Shown here piece after piece: positions 17,934 through 27,103 of a stretch of DNA of 52,479 bases. This DNA comes from VRUE01 sp035712345 (GTDB lineage: Bacteria > Actinomycetota > Thermoleophilia > Solirubrobacterales > 70-9). The stretch lies in NCBI GenBank assembly GCA_035712345.1, contig DASTAY010000053.1:1-52479 (forward strand), read 5' to 3'. Position 1 is the first letter of the stretch. The number at the start of each line of letters is the position of its first letter. The notes beneath the pieces are model-generated. The model had not been told where the DNA came from. It ran no database searches and worked only from the letters and a program-made list of their open reading frames with translations. Made by a program: the position numbers and the translations under genes.

Positions 17934-18608
17934 TCAGTGCTGGGGGGTCGCCTCGCCCTGGTGCCCGACGTGCGGCTTGTGGGCGCGCAGGAACTTGAGG
18001 ATCGAGTCCGGGTCGCGGACCGAGCCGCCGGCGACGAGGACGAGGAAGCCGATTCCGCTCAGCAGCAGGGCGATGCCCACCACGATCCCGAAAAGGCCCA
18101 TCTGGTCGGCCATGTAGCTGGCGTTGAGCGCGGTCGAGAGGGCGGTCTCGGTGACCCAGACTTCGCGGGCGCTGTTTTCGACCGGTTCCCCGCTTTCCGG
18201 ATCGGTCGCCGCAAACTCTTCGTTGCTCGTACCGCCACCCGGCAAGAGTTCGCCCTTCGGCGTGTTCGCCTTGGCTTCGAACTGGCCCATTTCGGCGTAG
18301 GTGTAGCCGCCGGTCGCCTCCAGCGCGTGGATGCGCATGTAGTCGGCGAAGCAGCGGGCGCGGCTGCCGCTGTCGATCGGCTTTTCAGCCACGTTGCAGG
18401 TTGGCAGGGCGACGTTCTTCAGTCCCGCTTCCCTGGCCTCGCCGGCGATAGCCGACGGCGTCATGTCGGGGGTTCCGACGATGTTCTGCCGGTTCAGTTC
18501 GGTCGAGACGGTGTCCTTGCCGTTTGCCCCCAGGACGATCGCCGCGATGCCGAAGACGATCAGCACGATCGCTGCGACCACTCCACCTATCTCCAATCCT
18601 CTGCGCAC
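17934..18608 (-). CDS. Two-TM membrane protein of unknown function
   Basis: 224 residues from a GTG with a strong Shine-Dalgarno (GGAGGTG, 6 nt). There is a TM segment at about residues 6-28, an extracytoplasmic domain of about 140 residues with two cysteines (LPTCNVAE, SRARCFADY) that could form a disulphide, a second TM at about 170-195, and a short cytoplasmic tail rich in His (HKPHVGHQ). I recognise no family. The domain has an Asn/Thr-rich start and a conserved-looking FADYMRIHALEATGGYTYAE segment. It is convergent with the HAD gene (14 bp apart). Confidence 0.7.
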   Translation of the reverse strand: MRRGLEIGGVVAAIVLIVFGIAAIVLGANGKDTVSTELNRQNIVGTPDMTPSAIAGEAREAGLKNVALPTCNVAEKPIDSGSRARCFADYMRIHALEATGGYTYAEMGQFEAKANTPKGELLPGGGTSNEEFAATDPESGEPVENSAREVWVTETALSTALNASYMADQMGLFGIVVGIALLLSGIGFLVLVAGGSVRDPDSILKFLRAHKPHVGHQGEATPQH

Positions 18609-18802
18609 TTTGACACCTCCGCGTAGTCGGTTTCAGGACCAGACGAACGGTCTCACCGCGGTGACGCCACGGCGTCCGTGCCGAGGCGCCGTCTTCGGGT
18701 GGAAAACCCGCAGCCCGTGCGTCGGCATTTCTGCGTTGGGAGCATTGCGGTCCCATATGCGCATGGCTCCCGGCGCCGAGTCCGCGGTGGAGATGCGACG
18801 CC

Positions 18803-18808
18803 TAGACT
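18803..18808 (+). promoter_or_regulatory. TAGACT box 6 nt before the mutase large-subunit ATG
   Basis: A TANNNT hexamer at the right distance for transcription to start at the ATG 18815. No Shine-Dalgarno sequence is visible, consistent with leaderless mRNA. Confidence 0.45.
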
Positions 18809-18814
18809 GTGCGC

Positions 18815-20434
<1,620 letters not shown>

Positions 20435-20473
20435 ATCCCGCGCCGCGTCCTCTTGTGCCCGCCGTCGCCCCGC

Positions 20474-20516
20474 GAGTGGTCACTTTGCCCCCGGATTCGG
20501 TGGTAAAGGGTTCAGC
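20474..20516. repeat. Direct repeat A framing the DUF559 gene
   Basis: A 43-bp repeat (20474-20516) matches repeat B (21437-21479) with no gaps and five mismatches. The last 22 bp (20495-20516) are identical and include TTCGGTGGTAAAGGGTTCAG. The stop codon of the minus-strand DUF559 gene lies inside this copy. Confidence 0.88.
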
Positions 20517-21459
20517 CAAACGCTTGTCGGGTTGCTTTGGCCCGGGCAACGGCGCTGCGGAGGACGCGCCGCACGTGAGCCGATTCGCGCTTGATCTGCC
20601 AGTGGGAGAAGCGCAGAGGCCACATGCCGGCCGCGAGATGCGCCTGATCGCGTTCCAAGCCGCGCCTTTGCTGGGATGCGGTGCGGTGGTATTTCAGCCC
20701 GTCCGCCTCGACCACGATTCCTAGCTCGGGCCAGAAGAAGTCGACTTCGTATCCGTTGACCCACGCTTTCGTCTCCGGCGCCGGAAGGCCGACCGCATGT
20801 GCCAAGGGCCTCATCAGCTGCTCCAGCTTGGAGTCGCTGAGTCGGAAGGCGAGGGGGTCGAGGAGCTTTCGCAGGGGCGCCACCCCAGGTTGTCCGCGAT
20901 AGGCGTCGAGCGACGCATGCAGCGCTTCCGCTCTCACCCGGTCGAGCTTGTCCGCCTCGTTGACGGCGCGCTCGAGCTGCATCGGCCTCAGTCGCGTCGC
21001 CTGATCGATCAGCGTGCGCACGGGCGAGGTGAGCGGAATCCCTTCGTGGACGGTGATGTCGCCGAGGATCGCCTCCGCACGCCGATGGACCCGGATCCCA
21101 TGCGGTCGGCTACGACGCTTCCCCGACGGCACGGAGATTTCGATCCTGGAGCCCGGCTCGGCTCCAAACCCCCACAGCGCTGCCGCGCTGCCGTGGCTCA
21201 GCGCCGCATCCGGCCCGCAGGCGAGCACCGCGGCCATCCAGCGCCCACGACTATCCAGCAGGGGCCGCCCCACCGCGTATATGCCGCGCCACATGGGGTG
21301 GAGTCGTCCGGAGGCGATCCGTCGCTCGATCCGGCGCGGGGTGAGGCCCAGCTCGAGGAGCTGCCGCCGGGCGATCGCGCCGTGCTGCCGCCTCACCAGG
21401 GCCCAGATCGCCGTATCCCGTTCGCGTCCATCCCACGAGTGGTCATTTGACCCACGCAT
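20512..21459 (-). CDS. AbiEi-like N-terminal domain plus DUF559 nuclease-fold protein
   Basis: 315 residues. The N-terminal 75 residues (RRQHGAIARRQLLELGLTPR, then SGRLHPMWRGIYAVGRP) look like the winged-helix domain of AbiEi-type antitoxins. The C-terminal 100 residues (NGYEVDFFWPELGIVVEADG, then YHRTASQQRRGLERDQAHLA and LRFSHWQIKRE) match the Vsr-like DUF559 fold. E/D-x-D-F-x-W and V-E-x-D-G are the likely metal-binding acids and the Q-x-K part completes the site. The gene lies between, and opposite to, the two mutase genes. Its stop falls in repeat A and its ATG in repeat B. Function unproven; a nicking or homing nuclease or a defence protein is possible. Confidence 0.8.
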   Translation of the reverse strand: MRGSNDHSWDGRERDTAIWALVRRQHGAIARRQLLELGLTPRRIERRIASGRLHPMWRGIYAVGRPLLDSRGRWMAAVLACGPDAALSHGSAAALWGFGAEPGSRIEISVPSGKRRSRPHGIRVHRRAEAILGDITVHEGIPLTSPVRTLIDQATRLRPMQLERAVNEADKLDRVRAEALHASLDAYRGQPGVAPLRKLLDPLAFRLSDSKLEQLMRPLAHAVGLPAPETKAWVNGYEVDFFWPELGIVVEADGLKYHRTASQQRRGLERDQAHLAAGMWPLRFSHWQIKRESAHVRRVLRSAVARAKATRQAFG

Positions 21460-21479
21460 TCGGTGGTAAAGGGTTCAGC
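21437..21479. repeat. Direct repeat B framing the DUF559 gene
   Basis: The second 43-bp copy, 963 bp from repeat A. The 22-bp identical core is at 21458-21479. Read on the minus strand, the core ends in GAATG, which supplies the ATG of the DUF559 gene. In copy A the corresponding bases are GAATC, so it has no start codon. Confidence 0.88.
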
Positions 21480-21504
21480 GAAGCGATTTCTCCCCCCGGT
21501 CGTC

Positions 21505-21510
21505 TAATCT
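21505..21510 (+). promoter_or_regulatory. TAATCT box 10 nt before the mutase small-subunit ATG
   Basis: A TANNNT hexamer just outside repeat B. It would give the small subunit its own promoter despite the inserted gene. No -35 was recognised. Confidence 0.4.
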
Positions 21511-21520
21511 CCCGGCCGCA

Positions 21521-21949
21521 ATGGAGGCAGCAATCGCCCGCAAGATCCGCGTCGTCGTCGCCAAGCCCGGCCTGGACGGGCACGACCGCGGCGCCAAGAT
21601 CATCGCCCGGGCGCTGCGCGACGCGGGCATGGAGGTGATCTACACCGGCCTGCACCAGACGCCGGAGCAGATCGCCGAGACCGTGATCCAGGAGGACGCC
21701 GACGCGGTCGGCCTCTCGATCCTTTCCGGCGCCCACATGACGCTGGTGCCCAAGGTTGTCGCGCTGTTGAAGGAGCAGGGGGTCGAGGACGTGCTGGTCA
21801 CGGTGGGGGGGACGATCCCCGCCGAGGACATCCCCGAGCTGAAGGAGCTCGGCGTCGCCGCCGTGTTCACGCCCGGCGCGGGCACCGACGAGATCGTCGA
21901 TTTCATCCGCAGCGGCGCCGAAGAGCGCCACGAGCGGGAAGAAGCTTGA
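21521..21949 (+). CDS. mcmA2: Methylmalonyl-CoA mutase small (cobalamin-binding) subunit
   Basis: 142 residues. The B12 motif D-x-H-x-x-G is DGHDRG in VVAKPGLDGHDRGAK; its His is the lower axial ligand to cobalt. SILSGAHMTL and the GGTIPAED loop complete the family pattern. It pairs with the large subunit encoded at 18815-20434 to form the mutase. The 1.1-kb gap and the opposite-strand gene between them mean the two subunits cannot be simply translationally coupled. Confidence 0.93.
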   Translation: MEAAIARKIRVVVAKPGLDGHDRGAKIIARALRDAGMEVIYTGLHQTPEQIAETVIQEDADAVGLSILSGAHMTLVPKVVALLKEQGVEDVLVTVGGTIPAEDIPELKELGVAAVFTPGAGTDEIVDFIRSGAEERHEREEA

Positions 21950-22015
21950 CCGGAAGGTCGCTCGCGGCCGTCCGAAGCGTGATCGAGGTCACGCCAAACG
22001 TCACATGTCCACGTG

Positions 22016-22045
22016 TATAGATAGACTGATTGACTGGTCAGTCAA
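22016..22045 (+). promoter_or_regulatory. etfBA promoter with TetR-type operator
   Basis: The palindrome TTGACTGGTCAGTCAA (22030-22045) has 7-bp arms around GT. It resembles operators of TetR-type fatty-acid-degradation repressors. Two possible -10 hexamers, TATAGA (22016-22021) and TAGACT (22022-22027), lie immediately before it, so the operator would cover the transcription start. The etfB ribosome site AAGGAGG (22064-22070) follows. Confidence 0.65.
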
Positions 22046-22078
22046 CAGCCTGAAGCAACAGCCAAGGAGGCTTGAAAG

Positions 22079-22870
22079 TTGAAGATCTGCGTCCTGGTCA
22101 AGGAGGTTCCGGACGCCGCCGTCCAGAAGCGCATCGACCCCGGAACGATGCGCTTGGACCGTAGCGGCGAGAAAAACCTCAACCCCTTCGACACCCATGC
22201 AATCGAGGCCGCCATGCAGATCAAGGAGGGCGGTGCGATCCCGGTCGAGGAGGTCGTCGCGGTGACGATGGGCCCCGACTCCGCGGTCCGCGCCCTGCAC
22301 AAGGCGGTCGCGCTCGGCGCCGACCGCTCGGTGCACCTCTCCGACGACGCGCTGTCCGGCTCCGACGTCTGCGCCACCGGCTACTCGCTGGCGAAGGTGC
22401 TCGAGTCCGAGAGCCCGGACCTGGTCCTGCTCGGCCAGCAGTCCGATGACGGCGAGTGCTACACGATCGGCGCCGTCGTCGCCGACCACCTGCAGATGCC
22501 CTCGCTGACGCAGGTGATCAAGATCGACGTCGCCGATGGCAAGCTGCGCTGCGAGCGCCAGGCCGAGTACGGCTACGACACGGTCGAGGTCGAGCTGCCG
22601 GCCGTGATCAGCGTCGGCGACGCGATCAACGAGCCGCGCTACCCGAGCCTCAAAGCGATCATGGGGGCGAAGAAAAAACCGCTCGACGGCAAGGCGACCG
22701 GCGATGTCGGCATCGACGCCGGCATGGTCGGCGAGGCAGGCTCGAAGACGAGCGTGCTGGCGCTGAACCCGCCGCCCGCCAAGGAGGCCGGCGAAATCAT
22801 CGAGGACGAGGACACCAACGAGACGGTCGAAAAGATCGTCGCTTGGCTCGACGAGAGGAAGCTGATCTAG
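22079..22870 (+). CDS. etfB: Electron transfer flavoprotein beta subunit
   Basis: 263 residues from TTG 22079, fixed by AAGGAGG 8 nt upstream. The ETF-beta pattern is clear: MKICVLVKEVPDA at the start, NPFDTHAIEAAMQIKE, AVTMGPDSAVRALHKAVALG, and LGQQSDDGECYTIGAVVADH with YGYDTVEVELPAVISVGDAI. It accepts electrons from acyl-CoA dehydrogenases as the AMP-binding partner of EtfA. The stop codon touches the etfA ATG. Probably controlled by the TetR-type operator at 22030-22045. Confidence 0.95.
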   Translation: MKICVLVKEVPDAAVQKRIDPGTMRLDRSGEKNLNPFDTHAIEAAMQIKEGGAIPVEEVVAVTMGPDSAVRALHKAVALGADRSVHLSDDALSGSDVCATGYSLAKVLESESPDLVLLGQQSDDGECYTIGAVVADHLQMPSLTQVIKIDVADGKLRCERQAEYGYDTVEVELPAVISVGDAINEPRYPSLKAIMGAKKKPLDGKATGDVGIDAGMVGEAGSKTSVLALNPPPAKEAGEIIEDEDTNETVEKIVAWLDERKLI

Positions 22871-23845
22871 ATGGCAGGCATCCTGACTTACGCCCTCCAC
22901 GACGACGAGGGCAACTTCAACAAGAACTCGCTCGGGGCGATCTCCGAGGCGGCCAAGCTGGCCGGCGAAGTCGGCGGCGAGGCTGCCGCGCTGGTCGTCG
23001 GCGACGTCGCCGACGACGCCTGCGCCTCGCTCGGCAACTGGGGTGCGGCCAAGGTCTACCGGGCCAAGAGCGTGCCCGAGGGCCTCGCCCAGCCGATCGT
23101 CGACGCGATGGCCAAGGTGATCCAGGACGAGGGCTTCTCCTACGCCCTCTTCGGCGGCGGCCTGCTCGGCTTCGAGATCGGCGCCGGGCTCACCGCTCGC
23201 CTGGGCGCCGGTGTGACGATGGAGGTCACGGCGGTCAAGGTGCAGGACGGCAAGCTCGTCGCCGAGCGCCCGATCCTGCAGGACTCCCAGGTGGCCGACG
23301 TCGGCTACGTCTCCGAGCCCGGCATCATCATCGGCCGGCTCAACGCCTTCGACGCCAAGGAGACCGGTGGCACGGCCGAGGTCGTCGACGTCGAGGTCGA
23401 GCTCTCGCCCTGGTCGACCAAGGCGAAGATGGTCCAGCGCGGCGAGCAGCGCGGCGCCGACGTCAACATCGAGGACGCCGAGATCCTCGTCGGCGGCGGT
23501 CGCGGGCTGGGCGCCGCGGACGGGTTCAAGCAGTGCGAGGAGCTGGCCGAGGCGATGGGCGGTGCGGTTGCCGCGACCCGCGCCGTGGTCGACGCCGGCT
23601 GGTACCCCTACGCGGCCCAGATCGGCCAGACCGGCAAGACGGTCGCGCCGAAGCTCTACCTGGCCGCCGGCATCTCCGGCGCGATCCAGCACAAGGTCGG
23701 GATGCAGAACTCGGAGAACATCCTCGCGATCAACAAGGACCAGAACGCGCCGATCTTCGAGTTCTCGGATCTCGGCGTGGTCGGCGACCTGCACAAGATC
23801 GTGCCCAAGCTGACCGAGGCGATCAAGGCGAAGAGGGGGGGCTGA
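22871..23845 (+). CDS. etfA: Electron transfer flavoprotein alpha subunit
   Basis: 324 residues starting immediately after the etfB stop. The C-terminal FAD-binding domain is diagnostic: VGGGRGLGAADGF, AATRAVVDAGWYPYAAQIGQ, GKTVAPKLYLAAGISGAIQH, and AINKDQNAPIFEFSDLGVVG. It forms the EtfAB heterodimer that carries two electrons from beta-oxidation dehydrogenases to ETF-quinone oxidoreductase, encoded 45 bp downstream. Confidence 0.95.
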   Translation: MAGILTYALHDDEGNFNKNSLGAISEAAKLAGEVGGEAAALVVGDVADDACASLGNWGAAKVYRAKSVPEGLAQPIVDAMAKVIQDEGFSYALFGGGLLGFEIGAGLTARLGAGVTMEVTAVKVQDGKLVAERPILQDSQVADVGYVSEPGIIIGRLNAFDAKETGGTAEVVDVEVELSPWSTKAKMVQRGEQRGADVNIEDAEILVGGGRGLGAADGFKQCEELAEAMGGAVAATRAVVDAGWYPYAAQIGQTGKTVAPKLYLAAGISGAIQHKVGMQNSENILAINKDQNAPIFEFSDLGVVGDLHKIVPKLTEAIKAKRGG

Positions 23846-23890
23846 GCCCCAGGCTCGGTCCCACCCTCGTCCGCGACAAAGGAGCAAGCG

Positions 23891-25600
23891 ATGCCCGCCG
23901 TAAAGCCGATCGATTTCCCGCCGCCCTTCGACTCCGCCGACGTGATCGGCCCGCCGACCGACCCGGTCGACGACAGGATCGAGGTCGGGGTGGCGATCGT
24001 CGGCGGCGGCCCGGCGGGCCTCGCCTGCGCCAACAAACTGATGCAGCTGCTCGAGGACGAGCCGGAGCTGACCGAGAAGCTCGGCGAAGTCCCGGTGGCG
24101 GTGATCGAGAAGGGCAAAGTCTCCGGCGCCCACCTGCTCTCCGGCGCCAACGTCGACCCCTCGGCGATGACGCGGCTGTTCCCGGATATGGACCCCGGCG
24201 ACTGGCCCTCCGTCTACCAGGAGGTGACCAAGGACGCGACCTACTTCCTCACCTCCAAGGCGGCGATCCCGCTGAAGCCGCCGCCGCCCAACTTCCGCAA
24301 AGAGGGGACCTACACGATGTCGGTCTCCAAACTGGGCCGCTTCCTCGCCGACAAAGCCGAAGAAGCCGGCGTCTACATCCTCTCCGAGACCGCCGCGACC
24401 AAGCTGCTGGTCGAGGACCGGATCGTCAAGGGGGTGCGCTCGGGCGACCGCGGTCGCGGCAAGGACGGCGAAGAGCTCGGCAACTTCGAGCCCGGCTCCG
24501 ACGTCGTCGCCAAGGCGACGGTGCTGGCAGAGGGCACGATCGGCCACCTCACCTACTCCGCTTTCGACTACTTCGGCATGACCGAGGGCAGCGACCCGCA
24601 GGCCTGGGAGCTCGGGGTCAAGGAGGTCTGGGAGGTGCCGAAGCCGCTCGACCGCGTGATCCACACGCTCGGCTGGCCGCTGCGCTGGGGCGCGAAATAC
24701 AAGGAGGCCGGCGGCAGCTTCATCTACCCGATGGGCGAGGACAAGGTCTGCTTCGGCCTCGTCGTCGGCCTCGACTACACCGACGCGACCTTCTCGGTCC
24801 ACGACGAGCTGCAGCGCTTCAAGCAACACCCCTTCATCGCCAAGATCATCGAGGGCGGCAAGCGAGTCGGCTGGGGAGCGAAGACGATCCCCTCGGGCGG
24901 CTACTGGTCGCTGCCGAAGCGCTTCTCGGTGCCCGGCATGCTGGTCGCCGGCGATGCCGCCGGGATGGTCAACATCGCCGAACTCGCCGGTGTCCACTAC
25001 GCGATGCACGCCGGGATGTACGCGGCGGAAGCGATCGTCGAGTCGCTGAAGAAGGACATCGACTCGGTCAACTTCGAAAGCTACGACGAGGCGATCCGCA
25101 ACTCGGTGATCGAGAAGGACCTCTACAAGTCGCGCAACATGAAGCAGCCGCTGACCAAGGGGCTGATCCGCGGCGGCATCGTCGCCAACATGCTCGTCGC
25201 CAGCAAAGGCAACTTCCCGCCCGGCCATATGGTGGTCGAGGACAACGCCGAGCCGGCGATGACGATCGGCACCGCCTCCAAGCGCTATCCCAAGCCCGAC
25301 AACGAGGTCACCTTCAACAAGCTCGATTCGGTCTTCCTCTCGGGCAACGCGACCCGCGACGACGCGCCCAACCACGTCCGCATCCAGACCAAGGTGCCCC
25401 GCGAGCTGGCCCAGACGTGGGTCTCGATGTGCCCCGCCCAGGTCTACGAGATCCCCGACGAGCAGCTCGAGAACGGCGCTGCCGAGGTCGACGTCCACGT
25501 CACCGCCTCCAACTGCGTCCAGTGCGGCGCGATCACCGCCAAGGGCGGCCGCCTCACCCTGCCCGAGGGCGGCGACGGGCCGCTGTACCAAGAGACGTAG
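23891..25600 (+). CDS. Electron transfer flavoprotein-quinone oxidoreductase
   Basis: 569 residues with AAGGAG before the ATG. The FAD Rossmann motif is VAIVGGGPAGLACANKL (about residues 34-52), followed by the ETF-QO signatures GAHLLSGANVDPSAM, GRFLADKAEEAGVY and FCGxx-equivalent DAAGMVNIAELAGVHYAMHAG. The C-terminal ferredoxin-like segment has CPAQVYEI and NCVQCGAITAKGG. The usual enzyme has four Cys ligands for its [4Fe-4S] cluster (CPA plus C-x2-C-x2-C); here the last position is Ile, so only three of the four are present. It passes electrons from EtfAB to the quinone pool at the membrane. Confidence 0.92.
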   Translation: MPAVKPIDFPPPFDSADVIGPPTDPVDDRIEVGVAIVGGGPAGLACANKLMQLLEDEPELTEKLGEVPVAVIEKGKVSGAHLLSGANVDPSAMTRLFPDMDPGDWPSVYQEVTKDATYFLTSKAAIPLKPPPPNFRKEGTYTMSVSKLGRFLADKAEEAGVYILSETAATKLLVEDRIVKGVRSGDRGRGKDGEELGNFEPGSDVVAKATVLAEGTIGHLTYSAFDYFGMTEGSDPQAWELGVKEVWEVPKPLDRVIHTLGWPLRWGAKYKEAGGSFIYPMGEDKVCFGLVVGLDYTDATFSVHDELQRFKQHPFIAKIIEGGKRVGWGAKTIPSGGYWSLPKRFSVPGMLVAGDAAGMVNIAELAGVHYAMHAGMYAAEAIVESLKKDIDSVNFESYDEAIRNSVIEKDLYKSRNMKQPLTKGLIRGGIVANMLVASKGNFPPGHMVVEDNAEPAMTIGTASKRYPKPDNEVTFNKLDSVFLSGNATRDDAPNHVRIQTKVPRELAQTWVSMCPAQVYEIPDEQLENGAAEVDVHVTASNCVQCGAITAKGGRLTLPEGGDGPLYQET

Positions 25601-25667
25601 CGAAGCGGTTCCACCACCGGCGCGATCCGCGCGCCACATGCGCGTCTCGTCCGCCTACGGTCGGGAC

Positions 25668-25883
25668 ATGCTCGGAAGCCATCTACTGGGCCAGTCGGCG
25701 ACCCTCGTCGGCCTGTTGGCCGGGAGCATCGCCGTCGGTGGATTTCTCGGACATGCCGGACCGAGCCTCTCCGGCAAGCCGGACTCGGAGCTCAGGCGCG
25801 ACACCACGCTGGGCGGGTTGATCGGGATGGGCTTGGCGATCACCGTAGTTGTGTTGTCTGTATCTGTTAACTTGTTGTCATAG
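25668..25883 (+). CDS. Small membrane protein
   Basis: 71 residues from ATG 25668, 6 nt after a TACGGT hexamer; an ATG at 25638 is the alternative. Two hydrophobic stretches (LVGLLAGSIAVGGFLGHAG and LGGLIGMGLAITVVVLSVSV) flank a charged loop. No family is recognised. Its reading frame and the similar-sized gene that follows suggest a pair of small membrane components. Confidence 0.5.
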   Translation: MLGSHLLGQSATLVGLLAGSIAVGGFLGHAGPSLSGKPDSELRRDTTLGGLIGMGLAITVVVLSVSVNLLS

Positions 25884-25899
25884 CGGGGTTGGAGCCAAG

Positions 25900-26121
25900 A
25901 TGAGCGAATCCAAAGTACAAATTCTCCTGTTCGTCGGCGCCTGCGTGGTGGGTGGCATCGCCGGTGTCGTTCTGGCGCTGACCCACGCGAGCGGAACTGC
26001 TTATGGCCTCACGATTTTCATCGGGGCGGCACTCGGTGGCTACGTCTCCTCGCTGGTTCTCATGCGCCACGCCGAGCTGGAGAAGCGCCGTAAGCGCGAA
26101 GAGCTCATCCTGTCGCGTTAG
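25900..26121 (+). CDS. Small membrane protein with charged C-terminus
   Basis: 73 residues from ATG 25900, supported by TTGGAG 7 nt upstream. Two TM stretches (ILLFVGACVVGGIAGVVLAL and LTIFIGAALGGYVSSLVLM) are followed by a basic/acidic tail, HAELEKRRKREELILSR. I do not recognise it. The spacing of 16 bp from the previous small gene suggests one transcript. Confidence 0.55.
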   Translation: MSESKVQILLFVGACVVGGIAGVVLALTHASGTAYGLTIFIGAALGGYVSSLVLMRHAELEKRRKREELILSR

Positions 26122-26138
26122 GCGCCGGAGGCGCGCAG

Positions 26139-26144
26139 TAGCTT
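26139..26144 (+). promoter_or_regulatory. TAGCTT box 7 nt before the EamA-like gene
   Basis: TANNNT hexamer 7 nt before GTG 26152, another instance of the recurrent leaderless-type spacing. Confidence 0.35.
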
Positions 26145-26151
26145 CTCCGGC

Positions 26152-27054
26152 GTGCTGGCGCTGGGGATAGTCGCGGCGGTCGGGGCCTCGCTGCTCTACA
26201 ACACCTCGATCGCGCTGCAGGCGTTGGAGGCGCGGCGGGTTCCCGAGGAGCATTCGCTGCGCTTGTCGCTGATCGGCAGGTTGGTTCGCAACCGGCGGTG
26301 GCTGGGGGCGACGGGGCTCGGGCTGCTGGGCTGGCCGCTGGAGATCGTCGCCCTGCTGCTGGCGCCGCTGACCGTGGTGCAGCCGTGTCTGGCGAGCGGG
26401 CTGATCTTGCTGCTCTGGCTCGGCGTGACCCGACTGGACGAGTCGCCGGGTGTGCGCGAGCTGGTGGCGGTGGCCGCGATCGTCCTCGGGGTCGCCGGCG
26501 TCGCCTGGGCAGCGCCGGAGCGGACGACCGACCACGCGGGCGCCACGGCGATCGCGCTGGCGCTCCTTCTGGTCGCGCTTCCCATCGCCGCGCCCTACGT
26601 GCTGCGCGCACGCATCCGACATTCACCACACCCTGGGGGGGTGAATGTCGGATGGGCGCGGGCGGTCGGGGTCGGGGCGGTGCTCAGCGCCGGCTGCGGG
26701 TATGCGTGGACGGCGATCGCCAGCAAGCTGCTCACCGACGAGCTCGCCGCCGGCGCGCTCCTCGTCGCGCTCGCCTGGTTGGCCAGCGCCGCCGCTTCGG
26801 AGGGGCTCGCCCTGCTGAGCGAGATGAGCGCCCTGCAGAGCCGTCCGGCGACGCGGGTCGCGCCGGCGATGTTCGCCGTGCAGATCGTCGTCCCGGTGCT
26901 GCTGGCGCCGCTGATCTTCGGCGAGAGCTGGGGCGGGACGCCGCTCGGCGGCGCCGCGCTGGTTGCCTCCGTGGCTCTGGCGATCGCCGGGACGGTGCTC
27001 CTCGCGGGCTCGAAGACCGTAGGCGCGGTGATCGAGAGCGCGAATCGGGATTGA
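26152..27054 (+). CDS. EamA/DMT-like multi-TM protein
   Basis: 300 residues from GTG 26152 with about nine hydrophobic segments in two related halves (for example LALGIVAAVGASLLYNTSIA and, in the second half, AVGVGAVLSAGCGYAWTAIA). This suits a DMT-superfamily transporter. Residues of about 154-168 (RIRHSPHPGGVNVGW) are encoded by a 42-bp perfect palindrome (26613-26654) that keeps the frame. They fall in a loop between TM segments, so function may be retained. Substrate unknown. It follows the small membrane genes by 30 bp. Confidence 0.7.
   Translation: MLALGIVAAVGASLLYNTSIALQALEARRVPEEHSLRLSLIGRLVRNRRWLGATGLGLLGWPLEIVALLLAPLTVVQPCLASGLILLLWLGVTRLDESPGVRELVAVAAIVLGVAGVAWAAPERTTDHAGATAIALALLLVALPIAAPYVLRARIRHSPHPGGVNVGWARAVGVGAVLSAGCGYAWTAIASKLLTDELAAGALLVALAWLASAAASEGLALLSEMSALQSRPATRVAPAMFAVQIVVPVLLAPLIFGESWGGTPLGGAALVASVALAIAGTVLLAGSKTVGAVIESANRD
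26613..26654. repeat. 42-bp perfect palindromic element inside the EamA-like gene
   Basis: Arms CATCCGACATTCACC (26613-26627) and its exact complement (26640-26654) flank a 12-nt loop. The total, 42 bp, is 14 codons, so the frame is preserved. A perfect 15-bp inverted repeat inside a coding region is unlikely to arise from protein constraint. It looks like an inserted palindromic element. Confidence 0.85.
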
Positions 27055-27087
27055 GCGCAAATTTAGATAGCTGACCGGATTCGCTGG

Positions 27088-27093
27088 TAGCCT
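27088..27093 (+). promoter_or_regulatory. TAGCCT box before the glycoconjugate operon
   Basis: TANNNT hexamer 10 nt upstream of GTG 27104, the first gene of the three-gene operon. No Shine-Dalgarno sequence is seen there. Confidence 0.4.
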
Positions 27094-27103
27094 GCGCCGC
27101 GCC

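Noticed and set aside
20474..21479. Insertion sequence with a transposase
   Set aside because: The framed protein is DUF559-like, not a DDE or tyrosine transposase, and the ends are direct rather than inverted repeats.
22001..25639. A 1212-codon open frame on the minus strand
   Set aside because: It is antisense to etfB, etfA and the ETF-QO gene, all clear by homology. Long antisense frames are common in high-GC coding DNA, and its translation is low-complexity Leu/Val/Arg/Asp.
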